Assembly: GCA_030141605.1 (NCBI GenBank)
Contig: JAQGDQ010000517.1
Coordinates: 1-64,000, forward strand
Origin: Tubiluchus corallicola
Taxonomy: Eukaryota > Priapulida > Priapulimorpha > Priapulimorphida > Tubiluchidae
Direction: 5' to 3'
DNA: 64,000 bases
This document shows positions 1 through 12,400 of this stretch, in pieces (within the stretch, counting starts at the first letter, position 1; each line of letters starts with the position of its first letter). A model generated the notes under the pieces. The model worked only from the letters and a program-made list of their open reading frames with translations, made no database searches and was not told the origin of the DNA. The translations under genes and the position numbers were made by a program.

Positions 1-267
1 TATTAGCAATACGTAACTATCATTGTACGCGTTCAGTTACGTACTCAACTCGATGGCAGTACAATTCACCAAACGTCAATTTGCCATCGTGGAGCTGAGA
101 AACTGGCCCAGAGTATAAAACCCTAATAGGGCTAAAATTTGACAATTTTGAAAATTTGCTTAGAATAGAATAGAAATTTATTTTTCACTTGCATACGTAA
201 AAACACAAAGTCATTTCCATTACGGTCCAAGCAACAGAAAAAATAAAAAATACTATTACAAATTAAA
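1..267. other. Left-edge sequence without a recognised gene
   Basis: Moderately mixed sequence up to about 130, then AT-rich. I looked for exons 6-10 of copy C on the minus strand here and did not recognise them. Confidence 0.4.
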
Positions 268-505
268 AACAAGAAGTTAAGAAAAACATTATAAAATAAA
301 CACATTGCAATACATCCATAGTAAAATTAAGCACAATAATTTATAAAAATGAAAAATACTGTTATTAAAAAATAAAAAAGTTAAGAAATGTATTATAAAA
401 TATATCCATAGTAAAATTAAATATATTAATTACTAAAAATAAGAAACACTATTATTAAAAAAGCTAAGAAAGCATTATAAAATAAGTACAATACATTGCA
501 ATAAA
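268..505. repeat. Degenerate AT-rich tandem repeat, unit about 90-100 bp
   Basis: The phrase GTTAAGAAA-(6-8 nt)-TATAAAATA recurs at about 275, 380 and 465, each followed by CCATAGTAAAATTAA or a related block and by an ACTRTTATTAAAA block. This gives two and a half imperfect units. It may be the 3' tail of a mobile element. Confidence 0.5.
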
Positions 506-736
506 TACGATTCATTATGTTTTAAAGCTAGGTAAGTTTCGTTGTGATGAGGATATTAAACACTTTTTGCACATATCGTCGATGGCGACACAGTCGCCGA
601 CACCAGTCTTCGATGTGATTCATTATGAAAAAAGAAAAGCATCACAAGTTAGTGCTTTTAATAGGTGAATTAAAGGTATTATAAAATATGAATACTACGC
701 TATATCATTAAGCACTAGATTGTAAATTATACTTAC

Positions 737-3517
737 TAAACCATCTATTGATGTCTTCGTTATACGTTAGTGATTTATATATTCGTTTTTGAATTTGGTG
801 CACTAAATCTATATCTAAAAATAAATGTACACTTTATTATAGTGATGGGGTAGCAATTTCTATTCAAATCATGCTAATTCTTTTTGTAATATTCAGGGCC
901 TTTTTAGAGAATTAGTATGAACTTACTTCCAGTTGAGTAAACAGAACATATGGTAGCATATTCGTCTACCCTTCCCCCGCAACATTCGTCTTTCATGCAT
1001 GTGTAACCGTAGCTGGCCTTCACACCAGAACAGGTGACATCACATCCTGTACCATTTCCAGCATGACCAGACAAGTACTCGACGTACGTTAACTCATTAG
1101 TACATACACACAAGTCGTACTGCGTAAGAGCCAATATGAAACCTTCGAAAAATTAAATCAATTTACAAACAGTGCTTTATTTTGCTAGAATTACTGTTGC
1201 AGCTGAGCAAAAAGCTGGAACTTGGAAAGCCCCGCTGCAATGCATGGTGTGTTCTTAGGTGTTAGGGGCAGGATAAAAGAGATGCGCAATGAAAAGAGAT
1301 GACATGAAGGTAAAATTAGGGTGTAAGTAAGTAATGTGAGTAGAATAGAAGAAAAAAGCTAAAAAGAATTAAAAAAACGATGAGGTGATAATGATGAAAA
1401 TGCAATGAAATGGCTATATAAAATGAACACAATATGGCAAGAAAAGTTGAAGACCAAATCTATCCAATATGTATTTAAGAGATATGTTTTCATCTCCTTC
1501 TTAAATCTAGGTTGACATGATACTGTTCCGATATTATAAGAAATAGTATTCCAAACGTTGGGACCTACAAAAGAAATAAAAAGTTAACAATGTTGGTATT
1601 ATGCTGTTTTATATTTTTGTTTGTAGGATTTATGAAAAATTGCGGAAACAAATTAAAGTGGGTTTTGTGCATAAATACCTCAATATTGTACTTAACAAGA
1701 TCATCAATTGTTAATAGATTACTGTCTTTAAAGTGTTGTTTAGAAATTGTAGAAATTTAAAAAGACTGTAAAAATTACGCAAGAATTTTCATTGCAGTGT
1801 ACGAAGTTGATTTAAATTTGAGGGGTAAGTAGGGTAGAACTAAAGAATTATATAGTATTATGAGACGAACTTTTGAAAGATTGTACTTGATGTAGGAAAT
1901 AATACCAACATTTTTTGATATTTTAAGACTAATCATGTTAATGTGCGGAGTCCAATCCAAATTTTCATGCAGGATGAGGAGGAATTGGTTTATTTTTAGA
2001 TCGAAACATGATACATTTTGTTTTACTAGAATTAAGTGCCAATTTATTAGCCTTAAGCCACACCGAAAGATTATTTAGCATATTACTCATATTAGTAACC
2101 GAAAGTTTGCACAAATCCATAAATATTGTAGTATCATCAGCAAATTGTGTTATAGTTATATTGTTCTAAAAGTTTGTAATATCATTGATATAAACAAGAA
2201 ACAATAATGGACCAAGAATTGATCCTTGTAGAAAGCCAGACTTAGCAGTTACCGTATCAGATAGAGTATTGTTGCATTTAACGCTTTGCGAACGATTAGT
2301 TACTAGCACCTAAACCAGCTGGATGCAATCCCTCGAATGCCATAGTGAAACAACTTATTGTTTAAAATGGAATGATCGACAGTATTAAACGCCTTTGAAA
2401 AATCACAAAATGCTCCGGAAGTGATGAAATTTTTCTATACTGTCAATCCATTTACTGCAAACACTTATTAAAGTCAGGTCAGTTAAGCAACCTTTACGAA
2501 AACCAAATTGATTGGGATTTAATATGTTATATAGCTTCTAGTTGATTATGTGCATATCGTTCAAATAGTTTTGAAAAAGTAGGGAGAAGGAAATTGGTCG
2601 GTAGTTCTTCATAGTAGTAGCTTCACCGGATTTGAATAAAGGAATGACATATAAAGGCTTAATAGCGTTCATTATTTTAAGACCTGTAAATGTGATTTTG
2701 CGGATGCATTTCGGAAAAATATGATTACCACCCTGCCCGCACACCAGTATTTAATTTTAAAATTTACCTTCATACTGGCAAGTGAGCGCACACTTCTCAT
2801 TGATGTTTGTTGCATCTGGGAATGAGCGAGAATGTCGGATGAAATCATTCCTAAAACTGAAACAACCTTCATAAACAATTGAGTCAAGTTGTGGACGTAA
2901 TTCTGGCACAAAATTCCATGCTAACCTAACAAAAAAATAAACAGTGAGACGACAAGTGCTCACATACCATATTTGGCATATAGTGTACAGGGCTTGTTGT
3001 GCATGTCAGGTCTTGAATAAATTCATTCAAATACAAGAACATGGCAAAGCAAACCATTCACATCTTTGCAAATATCAAAATTATTCTTACAATTTTGCTT
3101 TTTACCAAATGATCGAGTTCGTATCTTAAATCTCTACTTTATAATAATCCTCGCTAGATACTTATTATTTCGTTATTTGAATTTCATGAAGTCTATTGGC
3201 ATGAGGCATACTGACTGAGTTAAAAAGTTGGAAATAAAACGTTGTATCTGAATATACGTTTGAACAGAAGACTCACACTACTTACAGACAACTTGCAACC
3301 AACTTAGTCTATAAAGCAGAAAGGAAGCTCACATCAGCATAGTATAGGCACGCGTACTGTACTACAATTGGTCAATTTTACAAAATTGAAATTTTCAGAT
3401 ATAAATGAATGAATAATAATTATTTAATAATGAAATCGAACTTATTTCTAATGCGTACGTACATACATACCCAAAATTTATTGCTAAAGTGAACACAAAT
3501 AAAATCATAGCTTTCAT
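737..3517 (-). CDS. Copy C: partial WSC-domain secreted protein gene (inverted paralogue of copy A)
   Basis: Four coding exons can be assigned on the minus strand: 3517-3471 (47 nt, signal peptide starting MKAMILFVF), 2925-2768 (158 nt), 1142-927 (216 nt) and 814-737 (78 nt). All junctions are GT-AG with phases 2, 1, 1, 1, and the last three lengths equal those of copy A. Exons 2 and 3 encode a WSC-like domain with the YEGCF start, the C-x3-C pair before YEG, LCVC and the ECCGG end. No stop or frameshift is seen in these exons. The intron between the WSC exons holds a same-strand non-LTR retrotransposon fragment. I could not find the downstream exons in bases 1-736, so the gene either continues beyond the left edge, ends differently, or is truncated. 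WSC domains are known putative carbohydrate-binding modules; function here is inferred. The gene is close to copy A and head to head with it. Confidence 0.72.
1440..2745 (-). mobile_element. Decayed non-LTR retrotransposon (reverse transcriptase part) in intron of copy C
   Basis: Minus-strand translation in shifting frames shows reverse-transcriptase blocks in the correct order: IPLFKSG..NYRPIS near 2640-2580, NQFGFRKG near 2515-2490, [16 protein letters not shown] near 2225-2180, the FADDT active-site box at 2144-2130, [11 protein letters not shown] near 2045-2010, and the terminal FVGPNVWN near 1565-1540. Several stops and frameshifts show it is dead. The layout fits a Jockey/CR1-like clade; the exact family is not resolved. 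The copy lacks the endonuclease half and so is 5'-truncated. Confidence 0.85.
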
Positions 3518-3627
3518 ACCGGCGAAAAATTATGAATCCACCAATAATCAAGTACAGACCAAACATCCAGCTTGACGGATGTGCAACAAGTGACGTAGAA
3601 TTCAAACTAACACAAAGTCAAAGTGCG

Positions 3628-3641
3628 AAACGTGGCTTCTT
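3628..3641 (-). promoter_or_regulatory. Copy C counterpart of the shared 14-bp upstream element
   Basis: On the minus strand this reads AAGAAGCCACGTTT, identical to 5862-5875 upstream of copy A and at nearly the same distance from the start codon. It supports the first-exon assignment of copy C at 3517-3471. Confidence 0.4.
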
Positions 3642-4269
3642 GGTTAAAAATTATTTGTGTCAGCGATATGCCTGGAAATGAAACGTCCAAGCAGACCTGC
3701 TGTTGTAACCGCTATATTGAATAGGCATGATATTACAGGAATAGTCAATAAAACTTTCATGTACTTGAAATCTACGCGTTTTCAAATATTTGTTTCATTT
3801 CGTAATTAATTCCGCATTATTAATAAAGGTAACGTAATCAAGCTATCGTAAAACAAAACTTTTTCATTATATGATGAAAGTTTACAAAATAAGCAAGATT
3901 CAAGCAGAATCTCGATAAGTCAAGTTTTTAGCATGCTGCATAAGGCAAACGAAAGCTTCTATAAATTTCTGAAACTGTCATTATTATTATTATCAGCAAC
4001 AACGTGCTTGATGTCAAACAGGTTTGTAATGGAAGTTAACCCTAAGTTTCACATAATTTATGTCATTGTTATTTTACTTATAATAACTAGTCTAGTACTA
4101 ACCCCGAACATAAAGTTAACTGCAAGAATTAAGCGGCAATAATGACGACTTGTCTACTAATATTTTATCACAGTTTTCTGAATAAATAAAATTAACCCAT
4201 TTAAATATTTAGACATTTTAATATGTTTTAACTTAGCGCATTTAAAAACCTGAGTAATATAAAACACCC

Positions 4270-4640
4270 TTTTAGGTCAGCTAAAAACACAGTGATAGAG
4301 ATAACGGAAATCTGGCTGAACGAAAACATAACTAATCAGTTCGTTAATTTATGCCGACAGAAATTATTCAGGTGTGACAGAAAAGCAAAGAGATGAGGAG
4401 GCATAGCAGCGTATGTTCCCCTTTAGTTGAACTACAAAATTCCAAAAGAACAAAAAGCGGGAATATTGAAACACTGCGGCTAGAACTTGAACAATATTTG
4501 GTATATGTTGTATGTAGACCATCTAGTGGACGAAAATCTAAAAAAATTAGATTATTTTGAAAAAGAATTACGCAAGGAAAAAAGTTCAGGTTCACATTAG
4601 CTCTGGCGTAGGAAAATTTAGGGCATTTACCTATAACCAT
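4270..4640 (+). mobile_element. Non-LTR retrotransposon endonuclease remnant
   Basis: Plus-strand translation with frameshifts gives ITEIWLNENIT, then FRCDRKAKR followed by GGIAAYVP, then YVVCRPSSG. This is the order seen in the apurinic-like endonuclease domain of non-LTR elements. Stops and frameshifts interrupt it. It is on the opposite strand to the reverse-transcriptase fragment at 1440-2745. Confidence 0.65.
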
Positions 4641-5861
4641 TACATTTAAATTATTGTTGTAACTTTAAGCATTCAAGAACTGTTAAAATGAAGGAAATGT
4701 GTCGTTTTCTGGCTTGCGGCAGTGTTCCGGATTCTACGGGTGACCACACGTACGCATCCCCGGTCTTTGTGTTTGCCCTTAACACTAGCTCTACAGTATG
4801 TTTCCTTGCAATTTTGCAATTCAAATGCTAAACAAATATCTGCAGAACTTAATAAGAAAGAAATTATTCGACATTATTCAGAAGGCACTGCAGGTAGCAC
4901 CTGTACTTTATCGGTACTGTTAACAGAATATACGAAGATTCACCACTTTTCACATCACTGTGACAAACACTTATTTCTGAAACCAGCTGATTGACAGGAG
5001 GGGCAGTTGGTGTCCCGAAGAGGAGGGGAGAGGAGAGGGAGAAGAGAAGAGAATTAAGAGGATCGATCCTCAGAATTTTTTAGCTCCTATTTGTTATATT
5101 ATCGAGGCAATACATCGATAAGTACATGCGTAGAAAGGTTTTTGGGAAACAAATTTGTAGTTAAAAATTTAATAGAAATGCATTTACAATTAAAAAGTCA
5201 TAGAAGTAGACGATAAAATGATAAACATATACTAAGATCATACAAAGTGCAATATTACAGCATTGTAGTACAACATTTTGTTGGCACGCCATAATTTTAT
5301 AATAAGACTGTGACTAAAAAATAGAAATAAAAAAATACATGAATCTGCCTATTTACTAAAATCATATTACTACCATTTAAATGTTTTTGCTTATAAGGTA
5401 TACGGATACGGGTGAATAAAACTCACGATATATGTCATATGTCTTCTAGCATATAGTTTTTCTCTCGTAATTGTAATAACAGGTAATAAATGCCAGTGTC
5501 TTTTTGAATTTTTTGTTTTAAGTTTAGAATTTAGAACGAGGTCAGCACAGTTTTGAATAAGTTTTTTTTTTCAAATTTAACGACATCAGGGCATCAACAT
5601 AGCTGGCATACCGAGGGCTGTGTGCCCTGTAAAATTAAAATTGATCAGTTTATATTTATCTTGATAAAGTTTCATGTTATATGAAATGGCTGTTGCGTTA
5701 AGATCATTTTAACAAGGCTTGCAACTGTTATAACAGCCCAGTTTTTTCTACTACTGGTAAATCACCATCATATTAAAATGATGTTCTGCGTCTGCTGCTA
5801 AACATTCAATATGCAACTCGTATGTCGATGGACAGTGCTGTTAGGCCGATTGCCTTAAATT

Positions 5862-5989
5862 AAGAAGCCACGTTTGACCTTGTAATACACTGAATTGTAT
5901 GCTATATATCAAACATCGCAAGTAGAGCGTTGGGAAATCATTTTTATCTTTAGTTTTATTTGTAGGTGCATTTATAACTTTCTGGTGTT
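5862..5989 (+). promoter_or_regulatory. Conserved upstream block of copy A
   Basis: The 14-mer AAGAAGCCACGTTT (5862-5875) lies 115 bases before the copy A start codon. The same 14-mer lies on the minus strand at 3641-3628, 111 bases before the copy C start codon. Conserved position and sequence suggest a shared promoter element or simply recent duplication. A possible splice acceptor TTTGTAG ends at 5964, 25 bases before the ATG. Confidence 0.4.
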
Positions 5990-6424
5990 ATGAAGGTTAC
6001 AGTGATTTTAGTTTTGTTGACATCAGCAGCAAAATTTAGGTGCGTTTTTATTGCTTATTTACTTTTGCTTTTCACTATATATTATTCTATAAAAAGTCCT
6101 AATTAGAGTTATTATCGATGAATAACACAGGCACGTTAGTAGTTTAGTAGTTTACTAGCTTCCGGTATTTTCATGCCCTATGGTCATTTTTACGGTTACA
6201 ATTTGCGCACTTTCTTTTCTTTGCCAAGCTTAATTCAATATTTTCAAAAGACTATGCCAGTTAGTGATGCAGATTTTGATTAGTAAGTGTAATAACGCCG
6301 TTATTTGAAGTTGCTTCAAAATTCTTTTTAATTTTGAACACAAAACAACACAAAATACAGTATTGTGCTGAACTGAGTTGCAACAGTTAATTTTTAATGA
6401 AAAGAACACGGCAGCAAACTTTTC

Positions 6425-6466
<42 letters not shown>

Positions 6467-9400
6467 CCACTTTAAAAATTTAGTCAATATTTATCACCAA
6501 GAATCTTAATTGTAATACATCGCCTAACCTAGGCTAATTTGTTGAGCAAAGGAGATGTTGAAACATTCTGGACTGGTCTGCACTTGAACCTAAAACGTTA
6601 CAGAACGGAAGCTGTACTTTTTGTACCGCTGACGTGCTAGCCCGTATAGGAAGGTTGGTATGATTTGCAATGCCAGAGCCATTACTATTGCTTTTTTGCC
6701 AGGTTATCATGGAATCTTGTTCCGGAATTACGTCCACAACTTGACTCCATCGTCTATGAAGGTTGTTTCAGTTTTAAAAATGATTTCATACATCATTCCC
6801 TTTCTTTCCTAGATGCTACAAACATCAATGACAAATGTGCGCTTTCTTGCCAGTATGAAGGTAAGATTTTGCCCATGTCACGTTTTTCAAGTAACATGGC
6901 TGCGTGCTAATGAAATCAGCCATGACCATAAATTAGTAAACTTTAGAATTTTTTGTTATAATTAACAAAAAACATTAATTAGCGATGAAAACCCTGGGAG
7001 TTTTTCGTTTTTACATTTGTTTGAAAGTTGTCAGCTGTACAGTTGTTCACAGCTGAATGGACATCTGATCTATTTATAGCTTGTCTATTTATAGTGCATG
7101 CATGACGTATAGTCTATTAATAGAACATTCCTATAAATTTTTGATCTACTTGCTGCAATATATGAAACTAATGTCGACGGCTTAAATTTTTTTAGTTTTA
7201 TTTTAAACAGTAACTCTTGTGAAATAAAGCACAGTTCGTACATTGATTTAATTTTTCAAAGGATTCATATTGGCTCTAACGCAGTACGACTTGTGTGTAT
7301 GTACTAATGAGTTAACGTACGTCAAGTACTTGTCTGGTCATGCTGGAAATGGTACAGGATGTGACGTCACCTGCCCTGGTGTGAAGGCCAGCTACGGCTA
7401 CATATGCATAAAAGACGAGTGCTGCGGAGGAAGGGTAGATGAATATACTACCGTATTTTCTGTTTACTCAACTGGAAGTAAGTAAAGAAAATGAGCACAG
7501 GGTTTAGCTTAGATAGACGTTTTCAAAATGCATTTACGTAATGCTACACTATTTTTACTGTAACAACTGCTATAATGTTTCAAAATGCTTTCTGCAATAC
7601 GTTGGGTCTTTTTTAGTTCATTTCAAACAAAAATTGACAATCTGGGTAGTACGCTGGCATGACTTAATACTTGTCTGCAGTTCAAAATTGAGACTTGCAC
7701 TTAAGAAAATACACAGCGGCTGCAGCGCACATCGCATAGCCAGGAGAACTACCAAAGTAACAAACGCGCGTTTATTTAATTTCAGCTACTGTACCGTAAA
7801 TTGGTATATTCAATTGAATATTAGAATACGAGCGAAAGAGAAGGAAAAGGAAAAGCGTGATTAGTTTGTGAACTGCACAATTAAGTGTGTGTTATATTTT
7901 TAGATATTGATTTGTTGTACCAGATTCATCAACGAATTCATAAATCACTTATATACAATTTAGACGTCCAGCAATGGTTTAGTAAGTAATACTAAATATG
8001 GCTTATAACTTAATCAGCTATGATTTTCAAAAGTACTACAGTGTATTAATCTGCATGTTATATCTGACAATAATTCTTTTGTGTTGTTAATAGATTTTGC
8101 ATTACGTATACATGCTATTGAGGTATATTACTAGGCAACAGGGATGATCATATGGGCGTGAGAAATTTGACTTATTTTTGAAGCACTTTTGCAATAAATT
8201 CGATTCAGGTCGAGCTATTTGCAGTACGTTAGTGACGTTACAATATTTACTTTCTAGGTAATTCAATCCACTGTCCCTTCCATGACAACTTTATTCCAGG
8301 TAATTATCATTTTTTATTACCTGTAACAATTCATTGTGAATTTGGTTAATGCATTTGAATTCGTAATGAACAGTTTGGCACTGCACTAAAGCCTTTGTGA
8401 CATCCAGAATTTTTTCTTTCGTTTTACATGCTGTATCTAATATACTATACATAGTTGTATATTACTAACTAAATAGATCTCGTTTGGTTTTCAGTTTTGT
8501 TTTGTTGCTTGTTATATTATCATGGTTCTTCGAAGCTATCATGCCATTTATAACCACTGTCTGCGGCTATTTTTGTCGCTTGTGTCCAATCTGTGACTGT
8601 CCTTTGACTCTTTAGATGATGTTGAAATTATATTGCAAAATACGGAGCTGCACCTGATAACACTAAAGCGTCTTTTAAAGACCAACATTCATCCACTTTT
8701 TGAAGCTGTCCCCGTCGGACCATTGGACATGAAATTGGACAACATGGACTCGCCACAGCCCAATCAACTGGCATTTTTTGACCAATATTCAGGTACTACA
8801 GACAATGGCTCCACCCTTTGATAAACTTAATATCAAGTCCTGGACTTCGTTGGTGTCAGTAGTGGCTAATCAATTACTAAGTTAAATATCGTTTTAATGC
8901 TCTTTACTATGTGCAGCTCGGGCTTTTACGTTTGGTTCCTGATGATTCACTGATAAACTTACGACACATGAAATTGTTATGAGCCAATCCACAATTTGAG
9001 ACTTGTGCATTTTGTGCAATAATATGCATTTTGAAAATTAAAGCTAGTAGTTCGTGATAGAACTTTGCGTGTTCTGTAATATGTAGAGAAAAATCAACAC
9101 CACGCTTGATAGAGAGGTCGTTTTAGCAATGCATGCTACACTTAATTTCTCGTTTTAATGTGCAAAACGGCCGAATGAACAGTATCTGATAACTCCCAAG
9201 TCAACTGCTTCAAAAACTGAAGTCACAAAAAATTACTATGTTTATTTTAATAATCTGTTGAATAATTACATTTATACTATGTTAGTTGTTCCAGCGTTTC
9301 ATTACTCACTTAATTTTTTCTGTATCCTCGCAGGAAATATCTATATTTTTAGACAGGTTCACAGATTCGGTATCCGTTGATTCCGGCTACAATGAAGGCA

Positions 9401-12400
9401 TTTCTGTTTCTTCGCAAATTACACCAGAACACCTGCAGTATGTCTTAGGCATTAATGGCAAGGTACAGACATATTTTGCTTCTGACAGCCTAAAAACTTT
9501 CCTGTAGCAACCGGCAAGCATTATACAATTCGGTCAACCATAAATTTACTCACCTTAACTCAGTTTTTTGTGCTCATCCTAATTCACTTCTTCATCGGCC
9601 CATTTGTATGTAAATGGCTTCCTCATCCTGGAATTGCTTATCGACCTTGGCTATACTTAGCCACTTTTTAAGTCAATCTGTGCTAATTATACTTGGATAA
9701 CTTTACTGAACCTTAGTTTGATTGAAACGGTGGTTTGCTTAACCTTAGCGTTGCTAGATTTATAGCACTACCGTTGTTGTATTGGTAAGAACCACACAAA
9801 TCTTGAACACGCCTTAAATCTGTTTCAGTCTAATTTGTTTGTTCTGTTGGTTTCTATGAAACTATAAGCATTAGACAACATGCTATTGAAGACTAGAAAG
9901 AAGCATATTCAGCAAAATTAATTGCTTTTAATTGGGTCATTAACAGTTGGGGATTGACAGAAATTTATAAATTATTAGATTCACTTAATCTAGCCAAAAC
10001 ACACAAAAAACATTCGTTTTTAGTTTTTATGTAAACTGACTGCAAAACAAAAACCTGAAAAAGTCGTTCAAATAAATTACAGTATATGAGTTGATAGTTT
10101 CCGTGTAAATAGGCTATCAGAGAAATGCTACAGTAATGACTGCTAACCCATGAAATCATTTTGTGCATAGGTATCATCTACTCTAATAGATGATTTGGAC
10201 AGAGCCAATTTGTGGAGCACTCGAAACACCCATCTGTTTACAAAAGATATCACACAGAGGTTCATTATTGATGTTTCTGTGCCAGCTTACAGTTATGCTG
10301 AGGTGAGGCACTTCGTTGAAAAAGAAATCTACGAAATCAAGTGGCGGGCTCAATTCCTTGCTTCTGGGTTTGTGTCTCTTGGCTGGTGTGGAAAGTAAGT
10401 TTTCTTAATGTCAATTCTATTTTTCCTTTTATAACTCCTTTCCGTATATATATTATTCGTCTTCGTCGTTGCTGTCGTCATCGTTATTTTAATCAATACT
10501 GTCACTGTCATCATCACTGCTTGGACAAGATGGACATCTAAGTGGTCATTATGTGCATCTGGAGCAAAATTAATCAAAGATGAGTCTGATTAGTAAATGG
10601 ATAAAGCGAAAATAACTTTTAGGAGTTTTACCTGTCATATTGACTTCCCCCTGGCGGCGTTTCGTTCCTTAGGTTTAAAGAAAAACGTTTGTACTTCCGA
10701 ATGTGCTAAAACAGCTCTTCAGCTTCAGTGTTTCATCTTAGCAAGATATTCTTCGGAATAAGATAAATTCCATCATCTGTTTAATTGCTCGTTTATGTAT
10801 CGTTTATACATTTTTGTATCGTGAAAAGGTCGATTGCTGATTGAATGTTTTTCGTTTTATGAAATATACATGTACATTTTGCAACTAATAGTTTATTAAT
10901 TCCCAGTAGTTTTTCAATTATTATGGTTTATTGCACATTTTTTCCTAATGTAAGTTATAGCTGACGCTATTGCCAATCTTCAGTCAGTCTTATACGTTAT
11001 ATGTGACTGACTGGTTCCTGGAAAAGATTTTTGATGGGTGGCAAATGAATTTTAAATGGACGAATTATGGTTGTTCGAATTTGATTGAACCACAATCACC
11101 GCCGAACTCTACTCACTGTTGACGACTATAGAAAAGAAGCCTATAAAAATTTTCGCGGAAAATTCCATGGGGCTGAATTCGAGTTTTAACAACATTCCTA
11201 TAACAGTTATAACAATTTGCGCACTATTAAACTTAGCTTTCTGCATAATTGCGCAACAAACTAATCTGATGAAAAACGGCTGAACGATTGACACGGATAT
11301 GCACGTCAAGTTAATTTAGGTCCAGAAGTAGTGACGCCACTCAGTTGTTACTATTTCGCGTTGACACGGGTCAGTGGTCTAATTTTGTGATTTATTTCTG
11401 CGGGCAGTGAAACTCATTAATGTAAGAGTATTGTGTAAAGGCTCACCGTACAACATACATGTATTTACATTTACTTTTATTTGTTGATGCCTAACTACAT
11501 ACAATACAAAAAACAAGGCATATATATATATACATTTGTTTTATCAATACAACACCACAGATAAACAAACAATTATTGATAAAACAAATGTTATAAAATT
11601 GTTCTTGTTAGTTTGAGTCATTTATGTTTCCTTGGACGATCAAGACACACGACATCTGTGCGGCCGTTTACGCGCAGGAAAATTGGGCGCGGCCGTTTTG
11701 GCGTTAAACACATGCGCGCGAGAAATTTGGGTACCAGCGCCGTCGCATAGTGACTCAGTCACACAAGAATACATTATATCTGTGTTCAGGCTGTGTTCAT
11801 TCAAATCACGCTGTCTATTATAGTATGCTAAACATTTAGAGGAATCATCGTCCATTACCTGATCAGTGATTACCATATAACTTTCAAAACACCTATCGTT
11901 TTTCTTATGTAAAAATAACTATTTTCGTGAATACAATCGTGTACTGCAAACAACTGTAAGTCTGCAACTCAGCACCTGTAAAAACTCTGTTACCCAAGCG
12001 CATAATGTCGTGCATTTCACAAGAAATTTAGTAAAGGTGGCTTACAATTATCATTGTAAATCTTTATATTGATAATTATATATCAATTGATCGTTTTTGA
12101 ATTATCAGCTACTACGCGCAACGAAACAATGCATAGACAAAAAAGAAAAAAATAGATTCAGCATTAAAGTTGTATCTGCGCCCAAATGTCTCGTGTCCAG
12201 GTGTTCTTATGTCCAAATGTCTCGCGCTGAAGTCCCATGCCCAAATGTCATGTACCTAACTCAGTGAAGTTAAGCTAAATACTAGCTGAAAAACAAAACC
12301 CGGGTACTGCACAGAATGTTCTAGCTGCAATAGCCATATGAAACAAACATTTAGTCATGCTTCCAATTTTTACATTTGCGCTTTTGATAATGTTGACAAT

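Larger units (their letters stand above)
3518..5989. other. Divergent intergenic region between copies C and A
   Basis: This 2.5-kb gap separates the head-to-head copies. It contains the shared upstream 14-mer at both ends, a non-LTR endonuclease remnant (4270-4640), a purine-rich stretch near 5000-5060 and AT-rich sequence of unknown origin at 5060-5860. No intact gene is seen. Confidence 0.6.

Noticed and set aside
3660-3760. Alternative signal-peptide-like ORF (MKVLLTIPVIS) as first exon of copy C
   Set aside because: No GT donor in the required phase 2. The exon at 3517-3471 has the right phase, a GT donor and the conserved upstream 14-mer.
4722-4994. 90-codon plus-strand open frame between copies C and A
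   Set aside because: It follows the retroelement endonuclease remnant but matches no retroelement or host domain that I recognise.
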